From Ovis canadensis (Eukaryota > Chordata > Mammalia > Artiodactyla > Bovidae): DNA of 64,000 nt. Below are positions 11,074 through 22,099 of this stretch, in pieces. A program made the translations under genes and the position numbers. The notes under the pieces are model-generated. The model saw only the letters and a list, made by a program, of their open reading frames with translations. It was not told the origin of the DNA and did no database searches. Positions within the stretch are counted from its first letter, which is position 1. Every line of letters begins with the position of its first letter. The DNA lies in the NCBI RefSeq assembly GCF_042477335.2, contig NC_091255.1:45982501-46046500 (forward strand), written 5' to 3'.

Positions 11074-11434
11074 CACTTCAGTTCAGTCACTCAGTCGTGT
11101 CCGACTCTCCGCGACCCCATGAACCGCAGCACGCCAGGCCTCCCTGTCTATCACCAACTCCCGGAGTTCACCCAAACCCATGTCCATTGAGTCGATGATG
11201 CCATCCAACCATCTCATCCTCTATAGTCCCCTTCTCCTCCTGCCCTCAATCTTTCCCAGCATCAGAGTCTTTTCCAATGAGTCAGCTCTTCGCATCAGGT
11301 GGCCAAAGTATTGGAGTTTCAGCTTCATCATCAGTCCTTCCAATGAACATTCAGGACTGATCTTTAGGATGGACTGGTTGGATCTCCTTGCAGTCCAAGG
11401 GACTCTCAAGAGTCTTCTCCAACACCACAGTTCT
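11074..11434 (-). mobile_element. BovB LINE 3' fragment
   Basis: Opens with the BovB 3' signature 'cttcagttcagtcactcagt' and ends abruptly after 'caacaccacagttc'. 11221-11409 on the minus strand is a remnant of the C-terminal BovB frame. Confidence 0.9.
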
Positions 11435-12085
11435 CTGAAGTAATGAGTATGAGTGAGGGGGTCAGTTTGTACATGTTAAGGAGTCACAGAGTGAAAATCA
11501 GGTCGGTGTGTCTAGATGGCGTCAGTGAGTATCTAAAGGACTGAATTTTTGTGTTAAGTAGTGGTATAGTAAGAATATGAAAATATGAGCTCAAAATCAA
11601 TGGAGCTCAGCTCGTCTGTATGAGGTTAGTGTGTTTTTCATAGTCAGGGGTGGGTAGGTATAATGGAGGATTGAATGCGTATGAAAGGGTGTCAAATATA
11701 TGTGTTGGAGGGGACAAATCTGTGTTTGTGAAAGTAAGTTTGTGTTTTAGGGGGCTTATGTTATCTATGTTCAGTATCTGAGGGTATGCATCAGAATGAG
11801 CCTAAAGGTAGGACTATGATAGCCAGAATAACTGTTCCAGCCTTAGTCCATGAATCTATAACATTACCTTCTGCTTCAAAAGAGAGTAAAACATAAAATA
11901 ACAGTGCTGAATATTTTTAGCAAGATAGAGCATTATTTCTCTACTTAGAGGCAGGTAGCCTAGGGCTGGTGTGACAGCTTGTCCTATGAAATCCTCAGGG
12001 ACCTAGGCTCTTTGGGCTCATGGCTCCACCATCCCTCAAGGCCCCAAATGCCAACTAAATATCCTGCCACCTATCTCTGCTCCCA
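11435..12085. other. unique intergenic sequence, nothing recognised
   Basis: TG-rich plain sequence without a credible open reading frame, splice-site pattern or repeat that I can name. Confidence 0.5.
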
Positions 12086-12089
12086 TCCT

Positions 12090-12386
12090 CTTTTATTTGC
12101 TGAAGCTGTGCCATGTGGCATGCACAATCTTAGTTCCCTGATCTGTGCCCCCTGAATTGGGAGCACAGGGTCTTAACCACCGGACCTCCAGGGAAGTCCC
12201 CGCTCCCATCCTCTTTTTCTTTCGCTGCTCTGGGTCTTCACTGTGGCACCATGCGCTTCTTTCGTTGCAGTGCAGAGGCTTAGTGGCTCTGCGGCATCTA
12301 GGATCTTAGTTCCTGACCAGGGATGGACCTGCATCCTCCTCTTTGCAAGGTGGATTCCTAACCACTGGACCACCAAGGAAGTCCCT
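12090..12386 (-). repeat. two CHR-type SINE copies in a row
   Basis: The first (about 12090-12199) ends with the reversed head 'cggacctccagggaagtccc'. The second (about 12210-12386) repeats the pattern with 'ctggaccaccaaggaagtcc' and carries the longer body 'ctgctctgggtcttcactgt'. Confidence 0.85.
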
Positions 12387-12695
12387 CACGTCTTCGTCTT
12401 CTTTTTATCCTTTTACTTGAAAACACTCTGGTAACATTAGTCACATTCATGGTTTTGCCTTGACCTGTAGCCCAGCCCATATCTTTCTGCAGAACTTCAA
12501 ACCAGTACATCTGAATGACAGCTGGCCATCTCTCCTGTGATGTCACACAAACCTCAATTTCAGCATTTTCAAAACCACTGTTATTTCCTCAACTTCATCT
12601 TGTAATCTGTTCTCTCTGAATGGCACCACCCTGTTGCCTAAGCCAGGAAGTTGAACATCCTGCTAAGTCTTCCCACCCACTCTGCCCCCATCTCA

Positions 12696-13011
12696 GGCTT
12701 CCTTGGTAGCTCAGCTGGTAAAGAATTTGCCTGCAATGTGGGGGACCCCGGTTTGATTCCTGGGTTGTGAAGATCTGCTGGAGAAGGGATAGGCTACCCA
12801 CTCTAGTATTCCTGGGCTTCCCTCGTGGCTCAGCTCATAAAGAATCTGCCTGCAATGCAGGAGACCTGGATTCTATCCCTGGTTTGGGAAGATATCCTGG
12901 AGAAGGGAACAGCTAGCTACCCATTCCAGTATTCTGGCCTGGAGAATTCCACAGACTGTATAGTCCATGGGGGTCACAAAGAATCAGACACAACTGAGCG
13001 ACTTTCACTCA
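12696..13011 (+). repeat. tandem pair of Bov-tA SINEs
   Basis: A truncated copy (about 12696-12811, starting 'gcttccttggtagctcagct') is followed at once by a fuller copy (about 12812-13011, starting 'gggcttccctcgtggctcag' and ending 'gacacaactgagcgacttt'). Confidence 0.88.
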
Positions 13012-13294
13012 CTGCCCCCGTCTCATCAGTTTTATCATCCCACCTTAATACGTCCTGAATTTGTCCCCTTCTCTCTATCCTTACTGCCACCATCTTAATT
13101 GCCCCCTTACCATTTCTTTGGACTGCTACAACTGACTCAAAAATTAAGTCTAGGTTGCCACTAATTTTCCTGTAACAAAAATTTATTACTACTCTCTGAC
13201 TTAAGAAACCTCCATTGGCTCCTCCAAACCTCTACTGGCTCCTCCTTTGGAAGACTCAATAATGTTATGGAAATCACCTACTTTAAAAAAAAAA

Positions 13295-13507
13295 AGGAAA
13301 AGTGAAAGTGTTAGTTGCTTAGTCCTGTCTCCCTCTGCAACCTCAAGAACTGTAGCCCACCAGGCTCTTCTGTCTATGAGATTTTCCAGGCAAGCACACT
13401 GGAGTGGGTAGCAATTCCTCAGAGGATCTTCCTGACCCAGGAATCAAACTCAGGTCTCTTGCACTGCAGACAGATTCTTTACCATCTGAGCCACAAGGAG
13501 AGCCCTT
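13295..13507 (-). repeat. Bov-tA SINE
   Basis: The reversed body 'aactgtagcccaccaggctc ... atcaaactcaggtctcttgc ... ccatctgagccacaaggaga'. An A-run precedes it at about 13285. Confidence 0.85.
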
Positions 13508-13715
13508 GGAAATCACATATGGAGCTTTCTAAACACACAGAAAACTGATTCTATCACAGACCTGATGAATAACAAACACAGCTGATATTCATGTGGCAGA
13601 CATTGTACTGAATGCTTTGTTATATATTTTCTGGCTTATTTCTCATAACTTCATGAGTAGGTATTACTCTTTCACAACTGTGGATGGAACACAAGTGATT
13701 AAGGTATTTGCCTGA

Positions 13716-14125
13716 AGTTCCCTGGTGGCTCAGCGATAAAGAATCCGCCTGCCAATGCAAGAGACACGAGTTCCATCTCTGGGTGGGGAAGATTCTCCTG
13801 GAGAACAAAATGGCAACTCACTCCAGGAAATCTCTTGGACAGAGGAGGCTGGCCGGCTATGGTCCATGGGGTCTTTTTTTTTTTTTTTTTTTTTTTCCCC
13901 CATGGGGGTCTTAAGAGTAGCACACGACTTGTGGCTCAGACGGTAAAGTGTCCACCTGCGGTACGGGAGACCCGGGTTCAATCCCTGGGTTGGGAAGATC
14001 CCCTGGAGAAGGAAATGGCAACCCACTCCAGTATTCTTGCCTGGAAAATTCCATAGACTGAGGAGCCTGGTAGGCTACAGTCCATGGGGTCGCAGAGTCG
14101 GACACGACTGAGCGACTTCACTTAA
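13716..14125 (+). repeat. Bov-tA SINE cluster with poly(T) insertion
   Basis: Two Bov-tA copies in plus orientation (about 13716-13924 and 13925-14125). The first is interrupted near its end by a 23-base T run with duplicated flanks (13864-13910). The second has a well preserved B-box-like GGGTTCAATCC. Confidence 0.88.
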
Positions 14126-14419
14126 GAGACTAAACAACTGGATCATATGTAGTGGAAGCTACGAGCTAGGTAAACTAGTTTCAGAGTCCAAGTTCTTAAC
14201 TATAAGGCCTTCCCCAGTCAGAAGCTGAGTGATTCCAAAAGGTAAACCCTATTAGCACAGAATCGATTGCTGTATGCCTAATACGGAATCCTTGGTGTCC
14301 AGCTCAGCGTACGGCACTCGGCAGACAGCCAAGGAGCAGTGGCGGACCTCCACTTGGAAGCTGGGGTGGCAGTTGAGGACGGCCACAGGAAGTTAAGAGG
14401 ATCCCAGAGTACACGTGGG

Positions 14420-14646
14420 TGGGAACACCCGGGCGCAGCTTTGCAGCTCCTTCTCGGCGCAAGAGGCGGGGCCGCCGGCCCCTGGCGGTGGGCGATTCCA
14501 GCTCCGGAGCCGGAAGTCGGGACGTAACTTCCGTCGCGCGAAGATGACGTACGACACGCGCTTCCGCGTCGGGGGGCCGGTGGTGGATCCCGGGACGTGG
14601 AGACCCGGGGTCCCAGCAGTGGGGCGGCCCGCGGGCCACGGCGGGG
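14420..14646 (+). promoter_or_regulatory. SNF8: SNF8 CpG-island promoter and 5'UTR
   Basis: GC- and CpG-rich block ahead of the SNF8 start codon, without a TATA box. Visible motifs are an ETS-type CCGGAAGT (14510-14517), an opposing ACTTCCG (14527-14533) and a CRE-like TGACGTAC (14545-14552). ETS and CRE sites close to the start site are common in housekeeping promoters. The transcription start is not determined; it probably lies around these motifs. Confidence 0.7.
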
Positions 14647-14700
14647 ATGCACCGTCGTGGGGTGGGAGCTGGCGCCATCGCCAAGAAGAAGCTTGCCGAG
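14647..14700 (+). CDS. SNF8: SNF8 coding exon 1
   Basis: Residues 1-18, a basic N-terminus ending KKKLAE. Donor GTGAGG follows; phase 0. Confidence 0.97.
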
Positions 14701-17700
14701 GTGAGGGGAAGAAGGCGGGCCCACAGCCACCCCTGACTCGCGAGAGACAATCTCTCCGAGCAGAGCTCTATACCCTCAAATAGCCTCCCGAAAGAATTTG
14801 ACGCGGGCTTCTCGGATCCCGGGGAGCTGAGTTTCTCCAGCTTCCGGTGGATTGGAATGTCACCATCCCCTGACCCATCAGTCCTTTCCCCCACGCCCCT
14901 CAATTTGATTACAAGGGAGTCGTCTGTTCCCTCCTCTCCCTAAGGAAAACCATTTGCGAGACCTTCCTCTTTTCATACTTCTGAGGAGGCGATACAAGTG
15001 GGAGCCCCCAGCATCCATTCGCTCAACTCATCCTTGTCTCTTTGCCTGACAGGCCAAGTACAAGGAGCGAGGGACTGTCTTGGCTGAGGACCAGCTGGCC
15101 CAGGTGAGTAGGTTGGAGGGCTCCAGGTAGCAAAAGAGATCCCACGAAGCTGGGCAGGACCCCTTTGATATAAACCAAATTGTTTGGATCAACCAAAAAT
15201 AGGGTATTTGGCAAATCCTGATTTCTGTGCTGCTCAGATCATTAAGGTGACTTGCTAATAACAACAATAGCTGACATCTTTGAATGATTACCTACTTTCA
15301 GCATTCCAGGCATATGTACATTTCCTTTAGGTACGCTGTCTTGTTCATTCCTCTTGACAGTTCTATCAAGAAAGAACTCTGTTCTTTGCAGTTTAGAATT
15401 GAGGGCGCTGAGGTGTTAAGTGCTTTATCCAAGGTTACATAGATAGTAAGTGGTAGAAAACTTGAGCCATGTCAGTGGTTGAAGATTTCCTACTGTGTGA
15501 ATGCTTCAAATTTTATTATTAGGCACGTCTTTGATTTGGGTCTTTTGAGTTTTTACTTTAAATGCCAAAGAATAACATGGAAATATTGCCTAACCTCTGG
15601 CACCCACCACCATCACATCTAGGTGCATACCAGAAGTGTGTGACAGTGACGAGGGTGTGGTTCCTGCAGTTTCCTTCTCTAGTATTTCCTTTTCTGTACA
15701 TGCCCTCTAGTGTACTCATTTATTTTTCCTGGTGAAGAAAAGGAGGCAGTGAGGCAGGGAATTGGGGCCCTGGGACTGAGGAAAGAAGGTAGACACAGGC
15801 TGTGCTCTTCAAAAGGTCCCTGTCATAGAGGGAGATAACATGCAGGAATCAACTGGAAATGGTGACTATAATAACACACAAATTTTTAATAGGAGAAAAT
15901 GAGGACATGCTAGGCCAGGAGTGGTTATTCTTGGTGGGTTGAAGATAGGCTTTGTTAATTAGGGAAAGAGAAGGAGTAATGCAAATAGGAAATCAGAATA
16001 GCCCCTGAAGCTAAAAGAATGTAGGTTTAGAATGTAATGTGGTAGACTGTAGACTGAAAACCCTTCCTCAGAGATTCTTTATCCAGGGTTATCCTCAAGG
16101 AAGTCCTTGACCCAAAGATTCAACAACACACCTGACTCATGCCAGGCTTGCTTACTCTCCTATCTAGCTTTTCTGTCAGTTGCTGAAGATTTCCCACTGT
16201 GTGAATGCTGCAAAATTGATTATTAGGTGCATCTTCAATTAATTTCATTAGCTTTTTAAAAATAATTTTATTTTATATTGGCATATAGTTAATTTACAAT
16301 GTTCTGTTAGTTTCAAATGTATAGCATGTTGAGTCAGTTACACAATATCTTTTTCAGATTCTTTTCCCATATAAGTCATTACAGAATATTGAGTGGAGTT
16401 CCTTATGCTATACAGTAGGTCCTTGTTTGTAGGTCCTTCAGATTAATAACATTCCCCACCCCACCACCCCCAACCCTGGGAAAAAGAAAAGCACTTACAA
16501 CATGTTATATAATGAGTTGTTAAGAGAGTAAATCCTAAGAGTTCTCATCACAAGGAAAAACTTTTTTTTTCTATTTCTTTAATTTTGTATCTGTATGAGA
16601 TGATAGATGTTCACTAAACTTAACTGTGATCATTTCATGATGTATGTGAGTCAGATAATTATGTCGTATAATGCTATATATACAGTGCTGTAAGTCAGTT
16701 TTATCTCTGTAAATCTGGAAGAAAGTGAATGAATGAGTAAATATGAAGATTTTTAAACAAGAAAGAATGGGAAAGAAAGAATTGTTAGATGAATACTGAC
16801 TTCAGAACAGAAACACGTAGGGGGAAATGTGTATGTTAGAACTGAAGCAACATTACAGCATCTTATTTCTGTTATAGCAGAACTGTGAAGGAGAGGCAGG
16901 AAAGAAAAGGAAGGGAACAGTTAACGGTATTATGGTAGTCCTGAAGACAGTAGGGCATTTCAGCCTTTGCTGTGCCACTGGCCCAGGGACCTACTCTTGG
17001 CATTTAGTTATCACTTGGTTGGCTTGCCCCCAACCTTCCCTTTGTTCATCCTGCAGATGTCAAAGCAGTTGGACATGTTCAAGACCAACCTGGAAGAATT
17101 TGCCAGCAAACACAAGCAGGAGATCCGGAAGAATCCTGAGTTCCGGGTGCAGTTTCAAGACATGTGTGCCACTATTGGAGTGGATCCTCTGGCCTGTAAG
17201 GAATCCGTAGGGGTAGTGTTTGGTTGCTAAGGGACAGAGCTCACCTAGTTGTCGTCACTATTGCTGGAACATCTGTAAAGGCTTACAGGGAGATCCAGAG
17301 GATGTTATCTGTAGGGAGTGGCCAGCAGGATAATTGAATGTCCAGTTTGATGGGAACGATGGAGAGGTTGGAGTGCAGGCTGAGTAGACAGTGTGCATGA
17401 TCTTCCCTGGAATGACGTGCTCTAAAAATTTTTTTATGACTGTTTTTTCCCTTTATTAAAAAAAATATTTAGTTTTGATAAAAGTGGTATGTGTTTCAGT
17501 CAGTCAACAAAAAAAAGAAAATGAGAAAGTAGAAGTCTTTTGACCCTGCCCGTTATTGCAGAGATAAAGTATGGTTAAGGTATATTTACTTTCTAGACAT
17601 AGAAAGTGAATCATATTCACTTCATCATATTTATAAACTATTTTTTTTTTAAGATCTATGGGATTATGCTGTAATTACTGCTTTATAACCTGCATTTTTT

Positions 17701-20700
17701 ACTCAATAAAATATCTCCAGTGGACTTTTGAATGCCAGGTCTGCTTATATTCTTAGCTTTGTCTAGACCATATGTCCCATTATATTTCACTCTGAGCCAG
17801 AGATAGCAGCCAAATAGCACTGCTTTTTAGATTGCCCACCTTTAAAACTTTTTGGACCTGTTGTTTAGTAGGAATAACCAAGAGTCAGATTGTGTTGAGC
17901 ATCCTGAGTCCAGAGGGGTTAACACTGGGCAGAGAAGACTGCCCATAGAGTAGATGTTTTAATCTAGCTTTGAAAGAAAAAGTTGTTAACTAATGAATAA
18001 CCTAGCTTTTGTTTTTCTGTCTTTTAGCTGGAAAAGGATTTTGGTCTGAGATGCTAGGCGTGGGGGACTTCTATTACGAGCTGGGTGTCCAGATTATTGA
18101 AGTGTGCCTGGCCCTGAAGCACCGGAATGGAGGTGAGGGTGGCTGAATAGAGTCCTGTGGACTGGGCTTTGGGCTTCTCTGAGAAAAAAAAATAAGTCTT
18201 GAAAAATGATCTTTCCAGTCTGGCAGTCTGCAGGCCAATAAGGTCTTGAGAAGCTGTATGGTCCTGAGAAGCACGTTAGTGCTTCATGCAGTTGAATTCA
18301 TGGCTGGTCTCCATGGCCAGCGGTAAACATGAATGATTCTATTCTCCAAAGGTCTTTGGTCAGGAAAGCTTAGCTCCTAGTTGTTACAGAACATATAGGG
18401 AGGTAGAAAATAGGCCTTTTCCCCTGATAGATGATATGTTTGGGTTATGATTTTCTCATTAGTAACGGTAGGCCTGCTCTGCTTCTCCAAGGTGTGATGC
18501 CAACTGAGTCTCTGAGCTCCCTAAAATGTGACCTTCAAAATGGTCATCCAGTGGTGTCATCTTAATAAGCATATTGAATGGTCTTAAAGCTTAAAACCAG
18601 TTAGAAATCATAGGCTGTGTAGACACAGCCCTGGTGTCAAGAGAACATTTATAGTTTTTCAGATATGATGCTGACTTTTTTAAGTCATAAAGGTAATCCT
18701 TCAACTGCTTTCTGTTCCCCCTCTCCAATAGGTCTGATAACTTTGGAGGAACTGCATCAACAGGTGTTAAAAGGAAGGGGCAAATTCGCCCAGGATGTCA
18801 GCCAGTAGGTTTTGTCTTCCAACCTCTTGGAGTATAGAAAGGTTTTTAAAAATCAGGTGGAAATCTTTTCTCCTTACTGTTTGTAGATCTAGGCTAGTTT
18901 AGAAATCTTTTTTATTCCTCTTTATGATCAGAAGAAACATTTTCATTTTAGAAAACTGAAAAAAGATATAAAAAAACCCAAACCACCCATTGTTTCTCAG
19001 CTGAGAGATTATAACTATTAAACATTTGACAGATTTCCTTCTAAGCATGCATAAATATGTGAATGTGTGTGTATACACATACATGTTTTTTAAAATATAC
19101 TTGAGGTGTTGTATACTCTTGACGTTATTTGTGGTCAAGGAGATTAGAGCAGGCACTGAGAAAGGCTGGGGAAAAGAGTTGAGCTCAGAAGATGAGGTCT
19201 AAATGGTCCTGGTTCACTAGCCTTTATGCACGACTCCAATCTGAGAAAAGGTGAAAAAAGCTCATCGGCATGTAGACTGCATATGTGGTCTGCACATTTT
19301 CAGACGTGGGTTTTCTTCTCTAATTTCAGTCAATTGTCAACTAAGGAATCAGAAAATCTAACACTGCTGGGTCTGAATTTCCAAATGGCAGTAATCAGCT
19401 GGGTTGCCCCCTTTCAAATGGATAAGCATTCTGTATTTTGCTATGGTTCAGACTACTCCCTATTAAGTTCAGCTCGCTTATTCACATTTCCTGATGGGCT
19501 CCTGGAAGCATGTTTTTTACCTCTGGTGTTGGAACGGCTTGCTGAATGGAAAGCCTGACTCCTCTACCATCTCCCTTGAACGTCCAGGCACCACTTGGTG
19601 CACTTTAACCCTGCCTTTTTACCAATGTAGTTAAATGTGCAGACCTGTGAGTCTTCCATCAGGGTATCCTGCCTAGGGCAGAGATGAAACTGCATTGTTG
19701 CTAGGTCTGGTCTGCCAGGGATCTTTATGCAGCTCTTCCTCACCTCAGAGACGACCTGATCAGGGCCATCAAGAAACTAAAGGCACTCGGCACTGGCTTC
19801 GGCATCATCCCTGTGGGTGGCACTTACCTCATCCAGTCTGTTCCTGCTGAGCTCAATATGGATCACACGGTGGTGCTGCAGCTGGCGGAGGTACCGGTGT
19901 GCCTTCTGAGAGAGTGTGTGTGCGCATGCATGTGCATGTGTGTGCATGAGTCTAGGAAGGTATTTTCTCATCTCCCCACCATCACTCATGCTTTTGCTGA
20001 AACTGTCTAACGGATGCACTACTCAGACCTGTGCTTATTTAGCAGATGTTTATTGAGCAGCTACAGTGCAAAGCACTGGGCCAGGCTGTAGGGGCAAATA
20101 AAGATGGGCACCACATAGTTCCTGCTCTCAAAGAGCTTACATTCTAGTGGAGTAGTAGACATGCACACAACTAACTGAATATCCTCGGTGAACAGATTTT
20201 TTTGATGTCTTTGTAAAACTACTTTATGGATTCTTTGAAAAAAATTTTTAATCTTGTTTACCATCCTCCTGTTCCTTAATAGTGCCTCAAGCTATACCAT
20301 CTTCCTTCAGATCCTTATCATGTGTTTAGGGAAGACACGTTCAGTTTTCAGTGCTGTAATGTAGACGAGAACTGAACAAGGGAGGGCTTTTCTGGGTTGG
20401 GGAATGGTTCGGGTGAGGCTGGACAAGGGCTGAATTCTTAATTATTTTAGATTATGATCAGTTTTGATGATCATCATTCCTTCCTATCAGTTAATCATTC
20501 TGAATCTTTGCCATACTCTCGAGTTTTCTGAAAAAAGTCTACATTAATATTTAGTACCAGGGATTCTACTTAAGACTGAGCACCTCAGTCTGCCTACCTC
20601 TGTCATCCTGAAAATCACTTCTTACTCTCTGCTGGGACCTCTAAACATTCTTTTCTGTGCTCCCTTAGGCTCTACCCAAGGGCAGGTCCCCCTCCTGTCT

Positions 20701-22015
20701 GGATAAATTACTTGTCCCTGGGCAGATGCTGGATTCTAAGGGAAAGCACACACTTAACTCACTCCCCATTCCTTCCTTTAGAAAAATGGCTATGTGACTG
20801 TCAGTGATATCAAGGCCAATCTTAAATGGGAGACGGAGCGAGCGCGGCAAGTGTTGGTACGTGACTCTTGGAATGGCTGAGAAAAGATGGGCCCCAGATG
20901 GGAGGAGGTGGGTAGACAGGTACCACTCAGGCAAGGGCTGCAGCTTCTTTCTGCTAACTTCTCGCCTTGAAGGCTGTTGCTACCACACAGAAGTAATCCC
21001 AGTGTTTCTCTGCAGATGGCACAGAGAGGTAGAACTCACAAAGGAAGGGGCTTCAAACCCTGGCACACAGGTGCAACCAGCCTGCCTCTGCCACTGGGGA
21101 GTCACCAACACCTTCTCTCATGACCTGTAGAGCCTCGTCAGATGGTTAATGTGGTTTGACTGAAATTAACAGTTGATATAGAGTGAAGGGAATTGTTAAC
21201 TAATGATATTACATTTCTATAATTAGTGCATTTATATATAGTTATATATACAAGTTTCTTGGTACTAATGCAAGACTAGTGTGAAGAGAGAGTAGCACGA
21301 ACATGTAGGAGCCCTGGCTTTCAGTATCCTTACCCGGGCAGTTAAACTAAAGACTTAACTTCATCTGTGAAGTGGGGATGACATAAGCATTTATTTAATA
21401 ATATTGGGTTAAACCAACCCATCTGGAGCATACTTCCAGTTACAGGAACTATGGGTCCATTCTAATACAGACTTTCCATTAACTTCTCCAAAAGGGTTTC
21501 CCTGTCTTGTAGCTGTCTGTTACCCAGTAAGTTAACTGAAAGTCAGTGATCTCCATTTGTTTTAGGGAATGGAGTTAGTGATTTACTGAAGGCCATGTAG
21601 CAAATGTTTCTGTGGCCCTACCTTCCTTCCACAACATCCCCCCTTGTCATGATCCTCTTTCCCAGCAGCACAGATTAAGCAACGTGGTAGTATTTCTCAC
21701 ACAGCGGGTAAAGATCTAGGTTAAACACATCATTCCAGTTCGGCTGTGTGGATGTGTGAAGGCACTCTTGTAGATTTAGCTTGAAAACCCTACTGAAGCC
21801 AAGATAGGTTTGAAGATTATATACCCTACTTTGTGGAAACTCCCCTTTCTCAACTGACTTTTTCCTTTTTCCACCAGGAACACCTGCTGAAGGAAGGGCT
21901 GGCTTGGCTGGACCTGCAGGCCCCAGGGGAGGCCCACTACTGGCTGCCAGCTCTTTTCACTGACCTCTACTCCCAGGAGATTACAGCGGAGGAGGCCAGA
22001 GAAGCGCTCCCTTGA
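14647..22015 (+). CDS. SNF8: SNF8 (EAP30/VPS22), ESCRT-II subunit, 8 coding exons
   Basis: Spliced coding sequence: 14647-14700, 15053-15103, 17057-17195, 18028-18132, 18732-18804, 19749-19890, 20782-20856, 21878-22015. It totals 777 nt, 258 aa, the length I know for the human protein. All introns are GT-AG and the frame closes exactly. SNF8 joins VPS36 and two VPS25 copies in ESCRT-II, which acts on endosomes to sort ubiquitinated membrane proteins into multivesicular bodies; it was also described as an ELL-associated protein. The N-terminus (about residues 1-80) is helical and charged; the rest forms two winged-helix domains (roughly 95-170 and 175-250). The start is the first ATG giving the known N-terminus [18 protein letters not shown]. 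Differences from human are few, for instance Asp-Ile-Lys-Ala-Asn where I recall Glu-Ile-Lys-Ala-Ser in exon 7. Nothing suggests a pseudogene. Confidence 0.98.
15053..15103 (+). CDS. SNF8: SNF8 coding exon 2
   Basis: Residues 19-35 ([17 protein letters not shown]), acceptor CCTGACAG, donor GTGAGT; phase 0 on both sides. Confidence 0.97.
15104..17056 (+). other. SNF8 intron 2 with L1 and MIR relics
   Basis: Longest SNF8 intron. It holds a minus-strand MIR remnant (about 15330-15480), an antisense L1 3' end (about 16240-16440, 'gcatatagttaatttacaat') and a plus-strand L1 3' end (about 16590-16725). No further exon is needed to keep the frame. Confidence 0.65.
17057..17195 (+). CDS. SNF8: SNF8 coding exon 3
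   Basis: Residues 36-81 plus the first base of Ser82. Begins with an internal Met ([15 protein letters not shown]) after acceptor CTGCAG and ends before donor GTAAGG; the frame resumes in exon 4 as T|CT. Confidence 0.97.
17196..18027 (+). other. SNF8 intron 3
   Basis: AT-rich intron sequence; no named repeat or extra exon seen. Confidence 0.6.
18028..18132 (+). CDS. SNF8: SNF8 coding exon 4
   Basis: Residues 82-116 plus one base of Gly117; encodes the highly conserved [19 protein letters not shown] stretch. Donor GTGAGG. Confidence 0.97.
18133..18731 (+). other. SNF8 intron 4
   Basis: Plain intron sequence, no repeat recognised; ends in CCAATAG acceptor. Confidence 0.6.
18732..18804 (+). 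CDS. SNF8: SNF8 coding exon 5
   Basis: Completes Gly117 and runs through [20 protein letters not shown] to the first two bases of Gln141. Donor GTAGGT. Confidence 0.96.
18805..19748 (+). other. SNF8 intron 5
   Basis: Contains a TG/CA-rich stretch near 19060-19090. An open frame at 19226-19558 (110 codons) has no recognisable similarity and no splice logic, so I read it as chance. Confidence 0.6.
19749..19890 (+). CDS. SNF8: SNF8 coding exon 6
   Basis: Completes Gln141 (here CA|A) and encodes residues 142-188 including [20 protein letters not shown]. Donor GTACCG, weaker than the others. Confidence 0.95.
19891..20781 (+). other. SNF8 intron 6 with TG-rich tract and L2 remnant
   Basis: Starts with an alternating purine-pyrimidine tract (about 19909-19950, TGTG/TGCATG). 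An L2-like 3' end follows at about 20045-20175 ('ttattgagcagctacagtgc', 'gagcttacattctagtgg'). Confidence 0.6.
20782..20856 (+). CDS. SNF8: SNF8 coding exon 7
   Basis: Residues 189-213 ([19 protein letters not shown]...), second winged helix. Donor GTACGT; phase 0. Confidence 0.97.
20857..21877 (+). other. SNF8 intron 7
   Basis: Unremarkable intron; a TATA-rich stretch near 21232-21250 is the only notable composition. Confidence 0.6.
21878..22015 (+). CDS. SNF8: SNF8 coding exon 8
   Basis: Residues 214-258 and stop TGA at 22013-22015; C-terminus ...[14 protein letters not shown] as in the human protein. Acceptor CCACCAG. Confidence 0.98.
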   Translation, partial: EHLLKEGLAWLDLQAPGEAHYWLPALFTDLYSQEITAEEAREALP

Positions 22016-22071
22016 CTGGGAATGAAGTGGGCACCGCAACAGGCAGGGAGAAGAGGGAGGAGCTGGTGGTG

Positions 22072-22077
22072 AATAAA
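22072..22077 (+). terminator. SNF8: SNF8 poly(A) signal AATAAA
   Basis: AATAAA lies 57 bases after the stop, followed by CCTGGACAAC and a T/A-rich region, so the SNF8 3'UTR is short (roughly 80 bases). Confidence 0.85.
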
Positions 22078-22099
22078 ACCTGGACAACTTTGTTTTAAA

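Noticed and set aside
12696-13011. tRNA-like A/B box sequences in SINE heads
   Set aside because: They are degenerate tRNA-derived SINE promoters. No cloverleaf with a proper anticodon stem and acceptor is seen, so no tRNA gene is called.
13874-13896. Poly(T) run as a possible transcription terminator
   Set aside because: It is an insertion in a SINE with duplicated flanks, with no gene leading into it.
14278-14903. Minus-strand open frames of 150 and 199 codons over the SNF8 promoter
   Set aside because: Same cause: GC-rich promoter DNA. They show low-complexity Pro/Arg/Ser text without any recognisable domain.
16932-17230. Open frames around SNF8 exon 3 that extend into the introns
   Set aside because: The extension upstream of 17057 and past 17195 is intron read-through; the exon borders are fixed by splice sites and the known protein.
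19226-19558. 110-codon open frame inside SNF8 intron 5
   Set aside because: No recognisable protein, and no splice sites that would join it in frame.
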